This document shows, in pieces, positions 42,846 through 51,231 of a DNA stretch of 64,000 bases (within the stretch, counting starts at the first letter, position 1; every line of letters begins with the position of its first letter). Source of the stretch: Rhizobacter sp. SG703 (lineage in GTDB: Bacteria > Pseudomonadota > Gammaproteobacteria > Burkholderiales > Burkholderiaceae_C); contig NZ_JAAZQK010000009.1 in NCBI RefSeq assembly GCF_012275445.1, positions 1 to 64,000 of the forward strand, written 5' to 3'. The position numbers and the translations under genes were made by a program. The notes under the pieces were generated by a model. It searched no databases and was not told the origin of the DNA. It saw only the letters and a list, made by a program, of their open reading frames with translations.

Positions 42846-44204
42846 ATGCCGACCTCCTCCCTGGACCCGAAACACCCGCATCCGACGACCGAAGACATCG
42901 GTCGCGACACCCGCAGGCTGCATGCCGCCCACGACGCGAAGGTCGCGCCCGGCGAGATCGCCATCGGCGTGATCATCGGGCGGTCATCCGAGTATTTTGA
43001 CTTCTTCGTGTTCGGCATCGCGGCAGTGCTCGTGTTCCCGGCAGTGTTTTTCCCGTTCGAAAAAGGCCTCGAAGGCACGCTGTGGGCCTTCACGATCTTC
43101 TCGTTCGCGTTCATCGCGCGCCCGATCGGCAGCATCATCTTCATGGCGATCCAGAAGCGCTACGGCCGCGAGGCCAAGCTGACGATCGCGCTGTTCCTGC
43201 TCGGCTCGTCGACCGCCGGCATGGCCTTCGTGCCGGGCTTCCAGAGCATCGGCTTCACGTCGATCGTGCTGCTGTCGATCTTCCGCGTCGGCCAGGGGCT
43301 GGCGCTCGGCGGCGCCTGGGACGGCCTGCCGTCGCTGCTGGCGTTGAACGCGCCGAGCAACCGCCGCGGCTGGTACGCGATGCTCGGCCAGCTGGGCGCG
43401 CCGATCGGCTTCACGCTCGCGAGCGGGCTGTTCGCATTCCTGTACGCAAGCCTGAGCTCCGAAGACTTCCTGTCGTGGGGCTGGCGCTACCCGTTCTACG
43501 TGGCCTTCGCGATCAACGTGGTCGCGCTGTTCGCGCGGCTGCGCCTGGTGGCCACCAACGAATACGCGAAGCTGCTCGACGCGCACGAGCTCGAGCCGAC
43601 CCCGGTCGGCGAACTGGCCCGCACGCAGGGCTCGACGGTGGTGATCGGCGCGTTCGCGGCGCTCGCGAGCTATGCGCTGTTCCACATCGTCACGGTGTTC
43701 CCGCTGTCGTGGATCAAGCTGTATTCCACGCAGTCGATCAGCGAGTTCCTCGCGGTGCAGATGGTCGGTGCCGGCATTGCCGCGCTGGGCATCATCGCGT
43801 CGGGCCGCATCGCCGACACCTTCGGGCGCCGCACCACGCTCGGCACGCTGGCCGCCGCGATCGGGGTGTTCAGCGGCTTCGCGCCGACGCTGCTGGGCGG
43901 CGGGCCGCTCGGGCAGGACGTGTTCATCCTGGTCGGCTTCGCGCTGCTCGGCTTGTCGTACGGCCAGGCGTCCGGCGCGGTGACGTCGAACTTCGAGACG
44001 CAGCACCGCTACACCGGTGCCGCGCTGACCTCCGACCTGGCCTGGCTGGTCGGCGCGGCCTTCGCACCGCTGGTGGCGCTGGGGCTGTCGGCCCACTTCG
44101 GGCTGGCCTACGTCAGCGTCTACCTGCTGTCGGGCGCGGCGGCCACGCTGATCGCGCTCAGCGTGAACAAGGCGATGGAGATCAAGGACTCCGCGGCAGG
44201 CTGA
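42846..44204 (+). CDS. MFS transporter, metabolite:H+ symporter (MHS) type
   Basis: A 452-residue 12-helix major facilitator. The MHS-family features are GVIIGRSSEYFDFFVFGIAAVLVFPAVFFP at helix 1, the FIARPIGSIIFMAIQKRYGREAKL loop between helices 2 and 3, and the second-half loop GRIADTFGRRTTL. Relatives import carboxylates such as citrate, alpha-ketoglutarate, shikimate or proline/betaine. The first 35 residues are hydrophilic with many His and Asp (HPHPTTEDIGRDTRRLHAAHDAK). The substrate cannot be named from the sequence. A family C repeat begins directly after its stop codon. Confidence 0.9.
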   Translation: MPTSSLDPKHPHPTTEDIGRDTRRLHAAHDAKVAPGEIAIGVIIGRSSEYFDFFVFGIAAVLVFPAVFFPFEKGLEGTLWAFTIFSFAFIARPIGSIIFMAIQKRYGREAKLTIALFLLGSSTAGMAFVPGFQSIGFTSIVLLSIFRVGQGLALGGAWDGLPSLLALNAPSNRRGWYAMLGQLGAPIGFTLASGLFAFLYASLSSEDFLSWGWRYPFYVAFAINVVALFARLRLVATNEYAKLLDAHELEPTPVGELARTQGSTVVIGAFAALASYALFHIVTVFPLSWIKLYSTQSISEFLAVQMVGAGIAALGIIASGRIADTFGRRTTLGTLAAAIGVFSGFAPTLLGGGPLGQDVFILVGFALLGLSYGQASGAVTSNFETQHRYTGAALTSDLAWLVGAAFAPLVALGLSAHFGLAYVSVYLLSGAAATLIALSVNKAMEIKDSAAG

Positions 44205-44348
44205 GGCCCCCAAGTCGCTTCGCTCCTGCCTTGCAGGCCGCGCTGGGCCAGGGGCCCAGCTCCTCGCCAGGCATAAACAGTCCTCAGGACTGTTTATGTC
44301 CGGGCTCGGCCCCCAAGGGGCGCCACCCAGGGGCCCGGCAAAGCCGGA
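44205..44348. repeat. GC-rich intergenic repeat, family C, long form
   Basis: The element begins immediately after the MFS stop with GGCCCCCAAGTCGCTTCGCT and ends with CCCAGGGGCCCGGCAAAGCC. The same two ends are joined directly in the short form at 35767-35823 (opposite orientation). Here they are split by about 90 bp of extra sequence that includes a 27-bp perfect palindrome. It lies between convergent genes, the usual place for such elements. Confidence 0.7.
44272..44298. repeat. Perfect 27-bp palindrome inside the family C element
   Basis: CATAAACAGTCCT and AGGACTGTTTATG are perfect 13-base inverted copies about a single central C. It is A+T-rich relative to its surroundings, and in RNA would fold into a strong stem. 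It could act as a bidirectional terminator for the convergent MFS and C13-protease genes, or be a recognition site for an enzyme that moves or processes the repeat. Confidence 0.75.
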
Positions 44349-44374
44349 TCCCCGGGCGTTGCTTGAAGGAGCCG

Positions 44375-45901
44375 CTACGGGTGGGCTGCCGCCGCGCGCT
44401 GCTTCGCCAGCGCCGCCAACGTCTCGCGCATCCGCTCGCCCACCGCGATCTGCGGGTTCGAGTAGCCGTCGGTCTTGCCGGCTTCCTTCTCGCGCTGCTC
44501 GATCACCTTTCGCGCGGCGGCATGCGCTTCCTCGAACGACCAGGTCGTGCGCATGCCTTCGTCGTACATCGCGCGGCCGAAGAAGGTCAGCGGCGAACGG
44601 CGGCCGCAGCCGTACGAGGTGTGGTCGGCATCGGCCGCGGTCATCACGAGCGTGTCGGGGTCGGACAGCGGCGCGATCCAGCTGCCCGAGTAGCAGGCCG
44701 ACACCGAGATCACGCGGTGGCGGATGCCGGCGGCGTCGAGCCAGCCCTTCAGCATCGCCGGCGTGACCGATTCGACCTCCAGCGGCCAGAACGACGACGC
44801 GAGCTGCCCGTCGCGCGCGCCGTGCGACGTGAGGTGCAGGAACAGCACGTCTTCGTCGCGGTCCATCAGCGCGGCCATGCGCGCGATGGCACGCTGCAGG
44901 TTGACCGGCGTGGCCCACGCGAACGAGGCCGGGTCGTCATGGTGGCTGACCAGCTGCAGCGCGCGGCCGGCGCCGTCGAAGCGGGTCGTCATCACGTCGG
45001 CCACCATCGCGCTCTCGCGGCGGAACACCTCTTCTTCGGCGTTCGGCGCGAAGGTCAGCGTGTAGACGTCGATCGTGCCCTTGCGCTGCGGCGCGAGCGC
45101 CTGCAGCCGGGTCCGCAGCAGCTGTGATTGCTGCTCGACGAGTTCCTGCGTCAGCTTGAAGCGCGGCGCGGCATCGTCGTCGCCCTCGGCCGTCTCGCCA
45201 CGTGCGGGGTACCAGTGCGCGCCGCGGTTCAGCCACTGGTTGGTCAGCAGCGTCGCCGCAACCAGCAGCAGTGCGCCCAGCCTCGGCACGAAGCGCGTTC
45301 CGGCGCGCCACAGCAGCGCGGCCTGCGCGAGGAACAACCAGCCCATCGCGATCCACCAGGTGCCCCAGGCCGCCCAGCCTCCTTCGCCACCGCTGCCGTA
45401 CAGCCCGTTGCGGGCCATCGGCACGAACAGCAGCGACAGCATCACCAGCGTCGGCAGGCCTTGCGCGCACAGCATCGCGAACAGCGCTGCCGCATCGGGC
45501 ACGCTCTTGTCGCCATCGCCGCGGCCGTGCCCCGGCGCGCGAACCAGCAGCCAGCAGGCCCAGATCAGCAGCACCAGTCCCATCCAGCGCGAGGTCAGCA
45601 GCGTTGGCCAGTAGAAGGTCGCGGCGCCGACGATGAAGAGCCGCTCGATCCCCACGCCGATGGCAAGCGGCACCAGGAACAGGCAGGCGGTGAGGGCCGG
45701 CGTGGCCTGCAGGCCGGTCCAGTCGGCGCGCATCAGCAGCGCGGTGCGAAAGCCTTGCAGCCACCAGGCGCCGAGCGCGCCGCGCGGCAGTTGCCGGGGC
45801 AGCGGGTCGGATGAGGGCGGCGTGGTGGCGGCCGTCGCCTCAGGGACGGCGGAAATCGGTTGAAGCGGGTCGATCGAGTCGTTCGGTCCGTTGTCGGTCA
45901 T
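44375..45901 (-). CDS. Membrane-anchored C13-family (caspase-fold) cysteine protease
   Basis: A 508-residue protein. Residues of about 70-222 contain five hydrophobic helices (near 70-90, 105-121, 141-160, 178-198 and 205-222). A soluble domain from about 275 to the end belongs to peptidase family C13 (legumain/GPI-transamidase-like). Strand DVLFLHLTSHGARDG gives catalytic His360 and VISVSACYSGSW gives catalytic Cys403, the usual clan CD order. ADADHTSYGCGRRSPLTFFGRAM follows, as in other bacterial C13 members. The target is unknown; Asn- or Asp-directed cleavage at the periplasmic or cytoplasmic face is inferred. It starts 39 bp after the LysR gene on the same strand. Confidence 0.87.
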   Translation of the reverse strand: MTDNGPNDSIDPLQPISAVPEATAATTPPSSDPLPRQLPRGALGAWWLQGFRTALLMRADWTGLQATPALTACLFLVPLAIGVGIERLFIVGAATFYWPTLLTSRWMGLVLLIWACWLLVRAPGHGRGDGDKSVPDAAALFAMLCAQGLPTLVMLSLLFVPMARNGLYGSGGEGGWAAWGTWWIAMGWLFLAQAALLWRAGTRFVPRLGALLLVAATLLTNQWLNRGAHWYPARGETAEGDDDAAPRFKLTQELVEQQSQLLRTRLQALAPQRKGTIDVYTLTFAPNAEEEVFRRESAMVADVMTTRFDGAGRALQLVSHHDDPASFAWATPVNLQRAIARMAALMDRDEDVLFLHLTSHGARDGQLASSFWPLEVESVTPAMLKGWLDAAGIRHRVISVSACYSGSWIAPLSDPDTLVMTAADADHTSYGCGRRSPLTFFGRAMYDEGMRTTWSFEEAHAAARKVIEQREKEAGKTDGYSNPQIAVGERMRETLAALAKQRAAAAHP

Positions 45902-45940
45902 GTGATGGTGTTCTCCCAGGCGGGCGAATCTACCAAACCA

Positions 45941-46831
45941 TCACGACGGATCCGCCAGCGCTGCCGCGATGAACTCGCCCAAGGCGCGGGCCGACGGCTT
46001 CGCGGCCCGGCCGGCCGGGAACACCGCATGCAGTTCGGTCGCACCCAGGTCCCACGCCGGCAGCACCTGCTGCAGCCGACCGGCGTCGAGCTCGGCGCGA
46101 CAGCCCCAGTGGCCGCTCATCGCGATGCCGAGACCGGCCACCGCGGCGGCGGTCGCGCCTTCGTTGACGGTCACCGTCAGCCGGCTCTGCACGCGCACGA
46201 CGAGCGTGCGGTCGTCGTGCGTCATCGCGATGCCGCGCGGCCCCGGCCCGATCGGCCCGGCGATGAAGCGGTGGTCGGCCAGGTCGGCCGGCTGCTGCGG
46301 CACGCCGGCGCGCGCCAGGTAGTCGGGCGACGCGACCAGCAGCCGCCGCGTCGCGCCGAGCCGGCGCGCGGTCGCGACCGAATCGGCCAACTCGCCGAAG
46401 CGCAGCGCCACGTCGACGCCGTCGTGCACCAGGTCCTGCCGCTGGTCGCTCATCAGCAGTTCGATGCGCAGTGCCGGGTGACGGTCGGCGAAGGCCGGCA
46501 GGCGGGGGATCACCTCTCGCACGCCGAAGCTGGCCGCCAGGCCGACCCGCAGCACGCCGCGCAGCTCGCCGCTGCCGCGCGCCGCATGGTCGGCCTCGTC
46601 GAGCGCGTCGAGGATGGCCTCGGTGCGTGCCAGGTAGTCCGCACCGGCCTCGGTGAGCGTCACGGCGCGGGTGGTGCGCATCAGCAGCGCGGCGCCGACC
46701 TCGCGCTCGAGTTCGCTGACGATGCGCGAGGCCGACGGCTGCGAGAACCCCAGCTCGCGCCCGGCACGCGAGAAGCTGCCGCTGCGGGCGACGCGGACGA
46801 ACAAGCGCAGGGCGACGAGGCGGTCGGTCAT
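45941..46831 (-). CDS. LysR-family transcriptional regulator
   Basis: A 296-residue regulator. The N-terminal HTH (LVALRLFVRVARSGSFSRAGRELGFSQPSASRIVSELEREVGAALLMRTTRAVTLTEAG) is standard for LysR. The effector-binding domain of the CrgA/YhcS-like group follows (VLRVGLAASFGVREVIPRLPAFADRHPALRIELLMSD, VDVALRFGELADS, VFPAGRAAKPSARALGEFIAA). The divergent SDR gene 109 bp away is the probable target. It may be cotranscribed with the C13 protease gene downstream. The inducer is unknown. Confidence 0.94.
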   Translation of the reverse strand: MTDRLVALRLFVRVARSGSFSRAGRELGFSQPSASRIVSELEREVGAALLMRTTRAVTLTEAGADYLARTEAILDALDEADHAARGSGELRGVLRVGLAASFGVREVIPRLPAFADRHPALRIELLMSDQRQDLVHDGVDVALRFGELADSVATARRLGATRRLLVASPDYLARAGVPQQPADLADHRFIAGPIGPGPRGIAMTHDDRTLVVRVQSRLTVTVNEGATAAAVAGLGIAMSGHWGCRAELDAGRLQQVLPAWDLGATELHAVFPAGRAAKPSARALGEFIAAALADPS

Positions 46832-46940
46832 TTGGCTGGCGAATATAACTTAGCCGATGGCGACGGCTACCGCGCGCCAAGCGAATCAAACACCATTCGT
46901 TCCGACGCCAAGCAGGCGCCAGCAACCACAGGACATTTCC
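46832..46940. promoter_or_regulatory. LysR/SDR divergent promoter region
   Basis: The segment GAATATAACTTAGCC (about 46841-46855) is the only A+T-rich patch and probably holds the overlapping promoter elements; on the minus strand TATATT lies ten bases before the lysR start. AGGA lies seven bases before the SDR start. A definite T-N11-A LysR box was not assigned. Confidence 0.4.
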
Positions 46941-47693
46941 ATGAGCAAGCTGAACAACAAGGTGGCCGTCGTGACCGGCGGCTCCAAGGGCATCGGGGCC
47001 GGCATCGCGCTCGCACTGGCCGGCGCCGGTGCCGCGGTGGTCGTCAACTACGCGAGCAGCAAGGCCGGCGCCGAGGCGGTGGTCGCGCAGATCGTCAAGC
47101 AGGGTGGCCGCGCGATCGTCGCGCAGGGCGACATGTCGAAGCCGGCCGACGTGAAGCGGGTGTTCGCCGATGCGAAGCGCGTGTTCGGCGGCGTCGACGT
47201 GCTGGTCAACAACGCCGGCGTGTACCGCTTCGGCCCGCTCGACGCGGTGACGGAAGACGACTACCGCGCGCAGTTCGACACCAACGTGCTGGGCACGCTG
47301 CTGGCGTCGCAGGAGGCGGCGCGGCATTTCGGTGCGGGTGGCGGCAGCATCGTCAACATCGGCTCGATCGCGAGCACCGCGCGCATGCCGAATGCGTCGG
47401 TCTACTCGGCGACCAAGGGCGCGGTCGACGCGATCACGCGGGCACTGGCGATCGAGCTGGCGGGTCGCAACATCCGCGTCAACACCATCGCTCCGGGCGC
47501 GACCGCGACCGAAGGCCTGCAGGCGATGGGCGTGACCGACGGCTCCGACATGCACAAGGCGATGCTCGCCGCAATCCCCGCCGGGCGCTTCGGCCGGCCC
47601 GACGACATCGGCGACCTCGCGGTGTTCCTCGCGAGCGATGACGCACGCTGGATCAACGGCGACCGCATCACCGCGTCGGGCGGGCAGTACTGA
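46941..47693 (+). CDS. SDR-family oxidoreductase (FabG-like)
   Basis: A 250-residue classical short-chain dehydrogenase/reductase. The cofactor loop VVTGGSKGIGAGIA is at about residues 11-24 and NNAGVYRFG at about 88. The catalytic serine is in IVNIGSIASTA, with Tyr and Lys in YSATKGAV. VNTIAPGATATEG and the C-terminal NGDRITASGGQY complete the pattern. The residue after strand 2 (VVVNYASSK) suggests NADP(H) preference. It is similar to 3-oxoacyl-ACP reductase and glucose-dehydrogenase-type paralogues, and the substrate is unknown. Divergent from a LysR regulator that probably controls it. Confidence 0.92.
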   Translation: MSKLNNKVAVVTGGSKGIGAGIALALAGAGAAVVVNYASSKAGAEAVVAQIVKQGGRAIVAQGDMSKPADVKRVFADAKRVFGGVDVLVNNAGVYRFGPLDAVTEDDYRAQFDTNVLGTLLASQEAARHFGAGGGSIVNIGSIASTARMPNASVYSATKGAVDAITRALAIELAGRNIRVNTIAPGATATEGLQAMGVTDGSDMHKAMLAAIPAGRFGRPDDIGDLAVFLASDDARWINGDRITASGGQY

Positions 47694-47755
47694 TCGGCGG
47701 CACGCCGGTGCCGCGCGGGGGACAATGCGGGCCCTTTCCGCCGTGTCCCCTGCCC

Positions 47756-49012
47756 ATGCCTGCCATCGCCCCCGCTTCGAATGTCGTGATCGTCGGTGGA
47801 GGACCGGCCGGCCTGATGGCGGCCGAACGGCTGGCCGCCGGCGGCGTGCAGGTCGACCTGTACGACGCGATGCCGTCGGTCGGCCGCAAGTTCCTGCTGG
47901 CCGGCAAGGGCGGGCTGAACCTGACGCACAGCGAGCCGCTGCCGGCCTTCGTCGGCCGCTACGGCGCGCAGCGCGAGCAGGTGGCCGGCTGGCTCGACGC
48001 ATTCGGCCCGCAACAGCTGCGCGAATGGGTCGGTGCGCTCGGCATCGACACCTTCGTCGGCAGCTCCGGCCGCGTGTTCCCGACCGACATGAAGGCCGCG
48101 CCGCTGCTGCGCGCGTGGCTGCAGCGGCTGCGTGCGGCCGGCGTGCGCTTCCACATGCGGCAGCGCTGGCTCGGCTGGGCCGACGACGGCACGCTGCGCT
48201 TCGCGTCGCCCACCGGCGAGCATGGCGTGCGTGCCGATGCGGTGCTGCTGGCGCTGGGCGGCGCGAGCTGGTCGCGGCTCGGCTCCGATGGCGCGTGGGT
48301 GCCGTGGCTCGCGCAGCGCGCGGTCGACGTGGCGCCGCTGCGGCCGTCGAACTGCGGCTTCGACGTGACGCCGGGCTGGAGCGCGCATTTCAGCAGCCGC
48401 TTCGCCGGCGAGCCGCTGAAGTCGGTCGCGATCGCGCTCGACGACGGCTGGCGGCAGGCGGGCGAGTTCGTCGTCACGCAGACCGGTGTCGAAGGCAGCC
48501 TGGTGTATGCCGCGTCGGCGCGGCTGCGCGACGGCATCGAGGCGGCGGGCCAGGCGAGCTTCGCGCTCGACCTGCTGCCGGCGCGCACGCTGGACTGGGT
48601 GGCCGCCGAGCTCGCGCACCCGCGCGGGCCGCGCTCGCTGTCGACGCACCTGAAGTCGCGCCTCGGGCTGCATGGCGTCAAGGCGAGCCTGCTGCACGAG
48701 CTGGTGCCGAAGCCCGACCTGGCGGACCCGCAGCGCCTGGCCGCACACATCAAGGGGCTGCGCATCGCCGTGGGCGCGACGCGGCCGATCGACGAGGCGA
48801 TCAGCAGCGCCGGCGGCGTGCGCGCTGCGGCGCTGGATGGCGCGCTGATGCTGCGGGCCGTGCCCGGCGTGTTCGTCGCCGGCGAGATGCTCGACTGGGA
48901 AGCGCCGACCGGCGGCTACCTGCTGACGGCCACGCTGGCGAGCGCGCGCGTGGCGGCGCAGGGCGCGCTCGACTGGCTGGCGAACGCGCGCCCGGCCTCG
49001 GCCGGCGTCTGA
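47756..49012 (+). CDS. HI0933-type NAD(P)/FAD-dependent oxidoreductase
   Basis: A 418-residue flavoprotein of the HI0933/YhiN family (TIGR03862 type, PP_4765-like). The FAD-binding Rossmann motif [17 protein letters not shown] is at residues 9-25. Family segments PSVGRKFLLAGKGGLNLTHSEP, GSSGRVFPTDMKAAPLLRAWL and ALGGASWSRLGSDG are present, and the C-terminal FVAGEMLDWEAPTGGYLLTATLASARVAA closes the FAD site. The enzyme's physiological substrate is not established. Start ATG 47756 has no ribosome-binding site; a GACAAT -10-like box lies 30 bp upstream. Confidence 0.92.
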   Translation: MPAIAPASNVVIVGGGPAGLMAAERLAAGGVQVDLYDAMPSVGRKFLLAGKGGLNLTHSEPLPAFVGRYGAQREQVAGWLDAFGPQQLREWVGALGIDTFVGSSGRVFPTDMKAAPLLRAWLQRLRAAGVRFHMRQRWLGWADDGTLRFASPTGEHGVRADAVLLALGGASWSRLGSDGAWVPWLAQRAVDVAPLRPSNCGFDVTPGWSAHFSSRFAGEPLKSVAIALDDGWRQAGEFVVTQTGVEGSLVYAASARLRDGIEAAGQASFALDLLPARTLDWVAAELAHPRGPRSLSTHLKSRLGLHGVKASLLHELVPKPDLADPQRLAAHIKGLRIAVGATRPIDEAISSAGGVRAAALDGALMLRAVPGVFVAGEMLDWEAPTGGYLLTATLASARVAAQGALDWLANARPASAGV

Positions 49013-49030
49013 CGACAGCCGATCAGCCGA

Positions 49031-50083
49031 TCAGCGAAGCGCGGCCGGCACGCCGGCGGCGCCCGCCAGGCGCGCCTGCGCCTCCCAGCGCCGGGCCGCG
49101 TCCAGCACCGCCGCGAAGGCCTCGCCATCTTCCAGCAGCGCCCGCTTGGTCGTCGCGTCCAGCGGGTTCTCGATGCCGGTCTCGTCGCGCGGCATGCGGT
49201 CTTCGCGCACCGCCTTCAGCAGCCGCTCGATCTCGCCGGCGGCATGCGCGGGCGTCTGCAGCAGCACCAGGCGCTTGCTCTTGTCCGGGTTGCTCGGCAC
49301 GTGGCACGAATCGCACTCGCCCTGGCGCAGGCGCAGCGCGAGCTGCTTGTATGCGCCTTCGAGCCGGCCCAGCCACGGGTTGTCGCGGCGGTACAGGCCG
49401 TCGAAGAGCGACGCCTTCGGCTGCGTCTGCCCCTGCGCATCGGTCCACATCCACTGCCCGCCGAAGCCCGCCGGTGCGGGCACCTGGCCGACCACGGCAA
49501 TCGGCGGCTGCGTGCCATGCACCGTGAACTGCGCGACCTTCACGCGCCCGCGCATCGGCTCCCACCACAGCAGCACCTCGGTCGCGCCCTGGTACATCGC
49601 CCACTTCTCGGCGTCGTGCCAGAACGGGTACGGGAACTGCCCCGGCGCGAGCCGGTTGCGGAAGGCGGTCGCGAAGCGCAGCTGGAACAGCCCTTCGGAC
49701 GCGACGTAGCGCACGCTGTGCTGCCCGTCGAACATGAACAGCGGCAGGTAGAGCCCGGTCAGTACGTCCGGCGCGAACTGCGTCAGCGAGCTCGCCTGCA
49801 GCGACAGCGCCGGGTCGCGCTGGCGGCCCCACAGCACGACGGCGTCCAGCGCATCGCGCACGGCCGCGTCGCCGAACAGCCCGCGCTTGCACTGCTCGAA
49901 GGCCGGCTGGTCGCCGGGGCCGGCCACCGGGCAGTGACGCGCCAGCGCGGCGGCGATGTCGGCGGCCGTGGCGCGCGCCTCGGCCCACTGCGGCGGGCTC
50001 GGCTCGCTGCCGGCCGCCCATGCCGGCAGGCCGGCGAACCACAACGCGAGCCAGGCCAGCCCGCGCGTCCAGGATGCAGCCAT
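49031..50083 (-). CDS. Periplasmic monohaem c-type protein
   Basis: A 350-residue exported protein. The signal peptide TRGLAWLALWFAGLPAWAAG is cut near residue 25. One haem c-binding motif, CDSCH (Cys257, Cys260, His261), lies in the C-terminal third, with a possible axial Met in REDRMPRDE. The large preceding region (WWEPMRGRVKVAQFTVHGTQPP, FPYPFWHDAEKWAMYQG) matches no domain I can name. Another Cys pair (Cys51, Cys65) could form a disulfide. GAGGGAGGA precedes ATG 50083. It follows two solute-binding-protein genes on the same strand by 18 bp, so a shared periplasmic redox or sensing role is likely. Confidence 0.7.
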   Translation of the reverse strand: MAASWTRGLAWLALWFAGLPAWAAGSEPSPPQWAEARATAADIAAALARHCPVAGPGDQPAFEQCKRGLFGDAAVRDALDAVVLWGRQRDPALSLQASSLTQFAPDVLTGLYLPLFMFDGQHSVRYVASEGLFQLRFATAFRNRLAPGQFPYPFWHDAEKWAMYQGATEVLLWWEPMRGRVKVAQFTVHGTQPPIAVVGQVPAPAGFGGQWMWTDAQGQTQPKASLFDGLYRRDNPWLGRLEGAYKQLALRLRQGECDSCHVPSNPDKSKRLVLLQTPAHAAGEIERLLKAVREDRMPRDETGIENPLDATTKRALLEDGEAFAAVLDAARRWEAQARLAGAAGVPAALR

Positions 50084-50101
50084 GAGGTCCTCCCTCGGTG
50101 T

Positions 50102-51220
50102 TCAGCCGACGATGCGGCCGTAGCGGTCGATCACCACCGTTTCCACGTACTGCGAGCCATGCGGGTTGTCGGGCGCATAGGCGACGCGGTAGCCGCCCAG
50201 GTCGGTGCGCAGCGTCGCCAGCGCGTCGCGCATCCGGCTGCGCGTCGCGCCGCCGCCCTTGACGGCGGTGCGCACCGCCTCGACCGCGACGCGGCCGGCG
50301 ATGTAGCCTTCCAGCGTCGTGACGCCGAGCGCGGCAGTACCGCCGAGTGCGGCCAGGTCGCCCTTGCATTGGCCGACCACGCCGACGCCCAGCGCCGATG
50401 GCCGCGGCACCACCAGGCTCATCACCACGCTGCGCCGCGTCGCGACCACGCCGTCGATCAGGTCCTGGCCGGCGAACGACGACGAGAAGTGCATGCCCGG
50501 GTAGGCGCCGGTGTGCATGTGCTCGATGATCGACAGCACCGGCGCGGCGTTGGTGGTGAACATCACGCAATCGAGACGCAGGTCGAGCAGCTGCTGCGCC
50601 ACCGGCAGCAGCGAGCCGGCGTTGCGGTCGATCGGCACCACCGCGACGGGTTGCACCCCGAGCCGGCTCAGCGCGTCCTCCATCGCCAGCAGGTTGGCCT
50701 TCGAGGTGTCCTTCAGGTGCACGTAGCCGACGCGCTTGAACCCGAACTCCTTCGCGTAGCCGACCATGCGCCGGTACTCCACGTCGTAGCCGGCGCGCAC
50801 GTGCACCGCGCCGGACGAGGCCGCGCTGCGGATGCCCATGTTGCCGCTGGCGGTGCCGATCAGCGCGATCTGGTTCTTCTCGACCAGCGGCATGCAGGCC
50901 TCTGCCGCCGCGCCGCTGGTCAGGCCGACCAGCGCCGCGGCGCCGTCGCCGATCAGCTGCTGCACGTTGGCGATGCAGCGGTCCTTGTTGCCGCCGTCGT
51001 CGTACACCTGCAGCTCGAAGCGCGGGCCCTTGGGGTCGGCCCGGTTGGCGGCAGCGAACGCGGCGAGGATGCCGTCGCGCACGTCGGCGCCATAGCGTGC
51101 CTGGGCGCCGGTCAGCGAGGCGCTCTGGCCCAGCGTGACGACGGTGTTGGAAGCGAATGCAAGGCGCGGGAAGCCCGCGCAGGCGACAGCGCCGCCCAGC
51201 AGAAGGTCGCGGCGTTTCAT
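50102..51220 (-). CDS. ABC-type solute-binding protein (Peripla_BP_6), copy 2
   Basis: A 372-residue periplasmic binding protein of the branched-chain amino acid (LivJ-like) class. The Tat/Sec-like signal MKRRDLLLGGAVACAGFPRLAFAS is cut near residue 24. TLGQSASLTGAQARYGADVRDGILAAFAAAN, QVYDDGGNKDRCIANVQQLIGDGAAALVGLTSGAAAEACMPLVEK and VHVRAGYDVEYRRMVGYAKEFG define the fold. Two cysteines in the CIANVQ and EACMP segments are conserved with its neighbour and may form a disulfide. No permease or ATPase gene is near. It lies 11 bp downstream of its paralogue. Confidence 0.88.
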   Translation of the reverse strand: MKRRDLLLGGAVACAGFPRLAFASNTVVTLGQSASLTGAQARYGADVRDGILAAFAAANRADPKGPRFELQVYDDGGNKDRCIANVQQLIGDGAAALVGLTSGAAAEACMPLVEKNQIALIGTASGNMGIRSAASSGAVHVRAGYDVEYRRMVGYAKEFGFKRVGYVHLKDTSKANLLAMEDALSRLGVQPVAVVPIDRNAGSLLPVAQQLLDLRLDCVMFTTNAAPVLSIIEHMHTGAYPGMHFSSSFAGQDLIDGVVATRRSVVMSLVVPRPSALGVGVVGQCKGDLAALGGTAALGVTTLEGYIAGRVAVEAVRTAVKGGGATRSRMRDALATLRTDLGGYRVAYAPDNPHGSQYVETVVIDRYGRIVG

Positions 51221-51231
51221 GCGCTGCCCGT

